In this document: piece after piece, positions 6,523 through 8,413 of the stretch
Layout of the letters: every line of letters begins with the position of its first letter
Position numbering within the stretch: the stretch's first letter is position 1
Assembly (NCBI GenBank): GCA_937132145.1
Contig: CAKZNY010000075.1
Location: 1 to 8,413, forward strand
DNA from: an uncultured Paracoccaceae bacterium
GTDB taxonomy: Bacteria; Pseudomonadota; Alphaproteobacteria; Rhodobacterales; Rhodobacteraceae
Direction: 5' to 3'
Length of the DNA stretch: 8,413 nucleotides
Made by a program: the position numbers and the translations under genes
The notes under the pieces: generated by a model
Told to the model about the DNA's origin: nothing
What the model saw: only the letters and a program-made list of their open reading frames with translations
Databases searched by the model: none

Positions 6523-6575
6523 CCCTAAAATTTCCTCCCAAGATTTGGGCTGTCTTCACGACAGCCCTTTTTTTT
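6523..6575 (+). ncRNA. Candidate 3'-UTR-derived small RNA of CcsR/'cuckoo' type
   Basis: Directly after the small-protein stop, CCC (6523-6525) plus AAAT (6528-6531) can pair with ATTTGGG (6543-6549) around an 11-base loop, TTCCTCCCAAG. An intrinsic terminator hairpin follows. Known CcsR (cuckoo) RNAs of Rhodobacterales consist of a first stem-loop exposing a CCUCCUCCC motif, then a terminator stem, and are processed from transcripts of small DUF1127-type genes. The loop here has UUUCCUCCC, near to that motif, and the gene order is the same. The first stem shares GGG (6547-6549) with the terminator stem, so the two compete at the base; only the inner AAAT/ATTT helix can coexist with the full terminator. 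This is inferred from sequence and layout, with no RNA evidence. Confidence 0.45.
6547..6575 (+). terminator. Strong Rho-independent terminator
   Basis: GGGCTGTC (6547-6554) and GACAGCCC (6560-6567) form a perfect 8-base-pair stem with a five-base loop, TTCAC, followed at once by eight T (6568-6575). It ends the small-protein transcript and any read-through from the sox genes. It lies only 27 bases before the next start codon. Confidence 0.93.
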
Positions 6576-6602
6576 GCTCGCAACACAGGTTAGAGGGTCC
6601 CC

Positions 6603-7802
6603 ATGACAGATATTCAAACACGCCCCGTAATTCGCCTTTTACCCAAAACCAACGCCCAGCGTCTTCGCTTCGGTGCGCCTTGGGTGTTTTCCGACCAACT
6701 GGTTCTGGATCGCCGTACCAAGGCGATTCCAGCTGGCAGCATCGTTGAGATTCAGGATAAAGAGCGCAAACCCATCGCGCTGGCCGCTTTCAACGCCAAC
6801 TCCAAAATCATAGCCCGCGTGCTGGATACGGACCTTGAGGCTGACATTAACGTTGAATGGTTTACAAAACGTATACGCCGCGCATTTGAGCTGCGTGAAA
6901 CCCTGCACAGCACCCCGTTCTACCGCTTGATCCACGCCGAGGCTGACGGCATGCCCGGTGTTATCATCGACCGGTTTGGTGATACGGCCGTGATCCAGCC
7001 AAACGCGGCTTGGGCGGATGCGCGCCTCGACGACATCGTCACAGCACTTTGCGATGTTACGGGTGTGGTTAACGTGCTGAAAAACGCCAATGGTCGCGCC
7101 CGAACGCTGGAAGGGCTGAACGAGGAGACCGTGGTTCTTCGCGGTGAAATCAACGATCTTATCCCAGTGCCGATGAATGGAGCCACCTATATGGCGGACC
7201 TCATGGGTGGCCAGAAAACCGGCTTGTTCTATGATCAGCGCCCCAATCACGCGTTCGCAGCAAACCTCGCTAAAGGCAAAACCATGCTGGATGTGTTCAG
7301 CCACGTCGGCGGGTTTTCATTGGCCGCTTTGGCGGCTGGAGCAACCAGCGCGTTGGCGGTGGATGGCTCCGTGCCTGCGTTGGAACTGGCCACAAAAGGC
7401 GCTGAAGCAACTGGTGTTGCCGACAAGTTCGAAACCCTGAAAGGCGATGCGTTCGACACGATGATTGCTATGGGCAACGAGAAACGCTCGTTTGGCGTTG
7501 TCGTTTGCGACCCACCAGCCTTCGCCCCTTCCAAGCAAGCTTTGGAGGCGGGTCTTCGCGCCTATGAACGGATTGCCCGGCTCGGCGCGAAACTCGTCGA
7601 ACCCGGTGGTTATCTTGTGCTTTGTTCCTGCTCCCACTCCGCCGATCTGTCCCGCTTCCGCGAGATCAGCCTGCGCGGTATCGGCAAGGCAGGGCGACGT
7701 GCACAGATCGTTTCAACCGGTCAAGCTGGACCAGACCACCCGACGCACCCCTACTTGGCCGAAACATCCTACCTTAAAACGCTTTTCTTAAGGCTTGATT
7801 AA
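6603..7802 (+). CDS. Class I SAM-dependent RNA methyltransferase, RlmI-like
   Basis: This 399-residue protein has the length and build of the RlmI group, whose Escherichia coli member makes 5-methylcytosine at position 1962 of 23S rRNA. The N-terminal part (about 8-80, with GAPWVFSDQ) fits a PUA-like RNA-binding domain. The Rossmann methyltransferase domain carries GQKTGLFYDQR (203-213), the SAM-binding DVFSHVGGFS (230-239), an acidic residue at Asp254 after the next strand, CDPPAF (302-307), and CSCSH (341-345), whose cysteine could be catalytic. The start at 6603 has AGAGGG about 5 bases upstream. I recall NCBI naming Rhodobacterales members of this type after Rhodobacter RSP_2647. The exact target base is not known for this protein. 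The stop overlaps the start of the PIN gene (TAATG). Confidence 0.92.
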   Translation: MTDIQTRPVIRLLPKTNAQRLRFGAPWVFSDQLVLDRRTKAIPAGSIVEIQDKERKPIALAAFNANSKIIARVLDTDLEADINVEWFTKRIRRAFELRETLHSTPFYRLIHAEADGMPGVIIDRFGDTAVIQPNAAWADARLDDIVTALCDVTGVVNVLKNANGRARTLEGLNEETVVLRGEINDLIPVPMNGATYMADLMGGQKTGLFYDQRPNHAFAANLAKGKTMLDVFSHVGGFSLAALAAGATSALAVDGSVPALELATKGAEATGVADKFETLKGDAFDTMIAMGNEKRSFGVVVCDPPAFAPSKQALEAGLRAYERIARLGAKLVEPGGYLVLCSCSHSADLSRFREISLRGIGKAGRRAQIVSTGQAGPDHPTHPYLAETSYLKTLFLRLD

Positions 7803-8362
7803 TGCGCGTACTTCTAGACGCGTGCATCATTTTCCCGACAGTGATGCGCGAAATGCTGATGGAGACCGCCGCATTGGGCGGTTTCACCCCGCTATGGTCC
7901 AACGAAATCCTTGAGGAATGGCGGCATGCCGCAGGCCGCGCAGACTTCGAAATGGGCGGCATAGCTGGCGTCGAAATCGCATTGCTAAAAGCCAGTTGGC
8001 CAGACGCGATGGTACAGACCAACCCCGAAGTGATCGAGACCCTATCGTTACCAGACCGCAACGACCGCCATGTCCTTGCCGCTGCAATCGCAGGCGAGGC
8101 GGAGTTTTTGCTAACCAAAAACCTCAAAGACTTCCCGACAAAGACACTTGCCCGTCACGACATCATCCGCCGCGAACCCGATGGTTTTCTGATGGAGCTC
8201 GCCCAGAACGGCCCTGTCGATATGCTAGAGGTGGGCCGAAAAGTCCAAGCGCGCGCAGTCAAAGCCTCCGGTCGCCCACAACTTATCCGCCCCTTGTTGA
8301 AGCGGACCGGCCTGCCACGCATGGGCAAATTTCTCGAAGCCGCGTTTGGCGAGGAAAGCTAA
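7802..8362 (+). CDS. PIN-domain ribonuclease with VapC50-like C-terminus, no adjacent antitoxin
   Basis: This 186-residue protein has a PIN nuclease domain at about 2-125. The four acidic positions expected to bind metal are present: Asp6 in LLDAC, Glu38/Glu39 in EILEEW, Asp88 in PDRNDRHVLAAA, and Asp110 in NLKDFP. The remaining C-terminal part (about 125-186, beginning PDGFLMELA) is helical and resembles the extension of VapC50-type proteins. The ATG overlaps the methyltransferase stop by one base, so the two are probably translated together; no separate ribosome binding site is needed. VapC toxins normally have a small antitoxin gene beside them, and none is seen upstream; downstream is cut by the window edge. 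I recall Rhodobacterales members named after RSP_2648. An RNA processing role linked to the methyltransferase is more likely than a classical toxin, but that is inference. Confidence 0.88.
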   Translation: MRVLLDACIIFPTVMREMLMETAALGGFTPLWSNEILEEWRHAAGRADFEMGGIAGVEIALLKASWPDAMVQTNPEVIETLSLPDRNDRHVLAAAIAGEAEFLLTKNLKDFPTKTLARHDIIRREPDGFLMELAQNGPVDMLEVGRKVQARAVKASGRPQLIRPLLKRTGLPRMGKFLEAAFGEES

Positions 8363-8382
8363 AGTTTAATCATAGCGCAACC

Positions 8383-8404
8383 GCCGAGCGAAGCGAGGCT
8401 TGGC
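8383..8404 (+). other. Hairpin after the PIN gene
   Basis: GCCGAGC (8383-8389) can pair with GCTTGGC (8398-8404) with one G-U pair and an eight-base loop GAAGCGAG, 20 bases after the PIN stop. No T-tract is visible before the window ends 9 bases later, so it is an incomplete terminator candidate or a dispersed extragenic element. The GAGCGAAGCGAG core, a tandem GCGA repeat, looks like a sequence often seen between genes in this bacterial order. Confidence 0.3.
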
Positions 8405-8413
8405 CCAACCGAA

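Noticed and set aside
6639..7304. 221-residue minus-strand frame inside the methyltransferase gene
   Set aside because: It lies opposite conserved methyltransferase motifs, and its His- and Gly-rich sequence is typical of a shadow frame.
7802..8362. Classical VapBC toxin-antitoxin pair
   Set aside because: The gene next to the PIN protein is a full-length RNA methyltransferase and not a small DNA-binding antitoxin.

Overview
The window looks like chromosomal DNA from an alphaproteobacterium, most likely of the Rhodobacteraceae (Roseobacter group). This rests on the sarcosine oxidase subunit sequences, the moderately high G+C with C/G-ending codons, and the small-protein and PIN gene types at the right end. 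No search could be run, so the placement comes from recognising families.

Layout: bases 1-32 hold what may be the first codons of a leftward gene running off the edge. Bases 33-229 are a divergent intergenic region with candidate promoters on both strands. From 230 comes a heterotetrameric sarcosine oxidase locus, soxB (230-1477), soxD (2335-2658), soxA (2655-5666) and soxG (5659-6225). SoxD-SoxA and SoxA-SoxG overlap by 4 and 8 bases. SoxB is separated from soxDAG by about 0.86 kb, which holds a small membrane-protein gene on the opposite strand (1531-1752, with a good ribosome binding site) and a 153-residue membrane protein (1872-2333) ending one base before soxD. The enzyme oxidatively demethylates sarcosine to glycine, passes the one-carbon unit to tetrahydrofolate and releases hydrogen peroxide.

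After soxG lies a 125-base gap with an operator-like palindrome and a -10 hexamer, then a 56-residue small protein (6351-6521). Its 3' UTR folds into a hairpin with a CCUCCC-containing loop followed by a strong Rho-independent terminator. This resembles the Rhodobacterales CcsR/'cuckoo' small RNAs and is the most interesting signal in the window. The right part is a two-gene unit: an RlmI-like RNA methyltransferase with a PUA-type N-terminus (6603-7802) and an orphan PIN-domain ribonuclease with a VapC50-like C-terminal extension (7802-8362), joined by a TAATG stop-start overlap.

I see no tRNA, rRNA, insertion sequence or CRISPR array. Most of the window is known metabolism and RNA modification. 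The less explained parts are the inserted membrane genes in the sox locus, the small-protein/small-RNA transcript, and the methyltransferase-PIN coupling.
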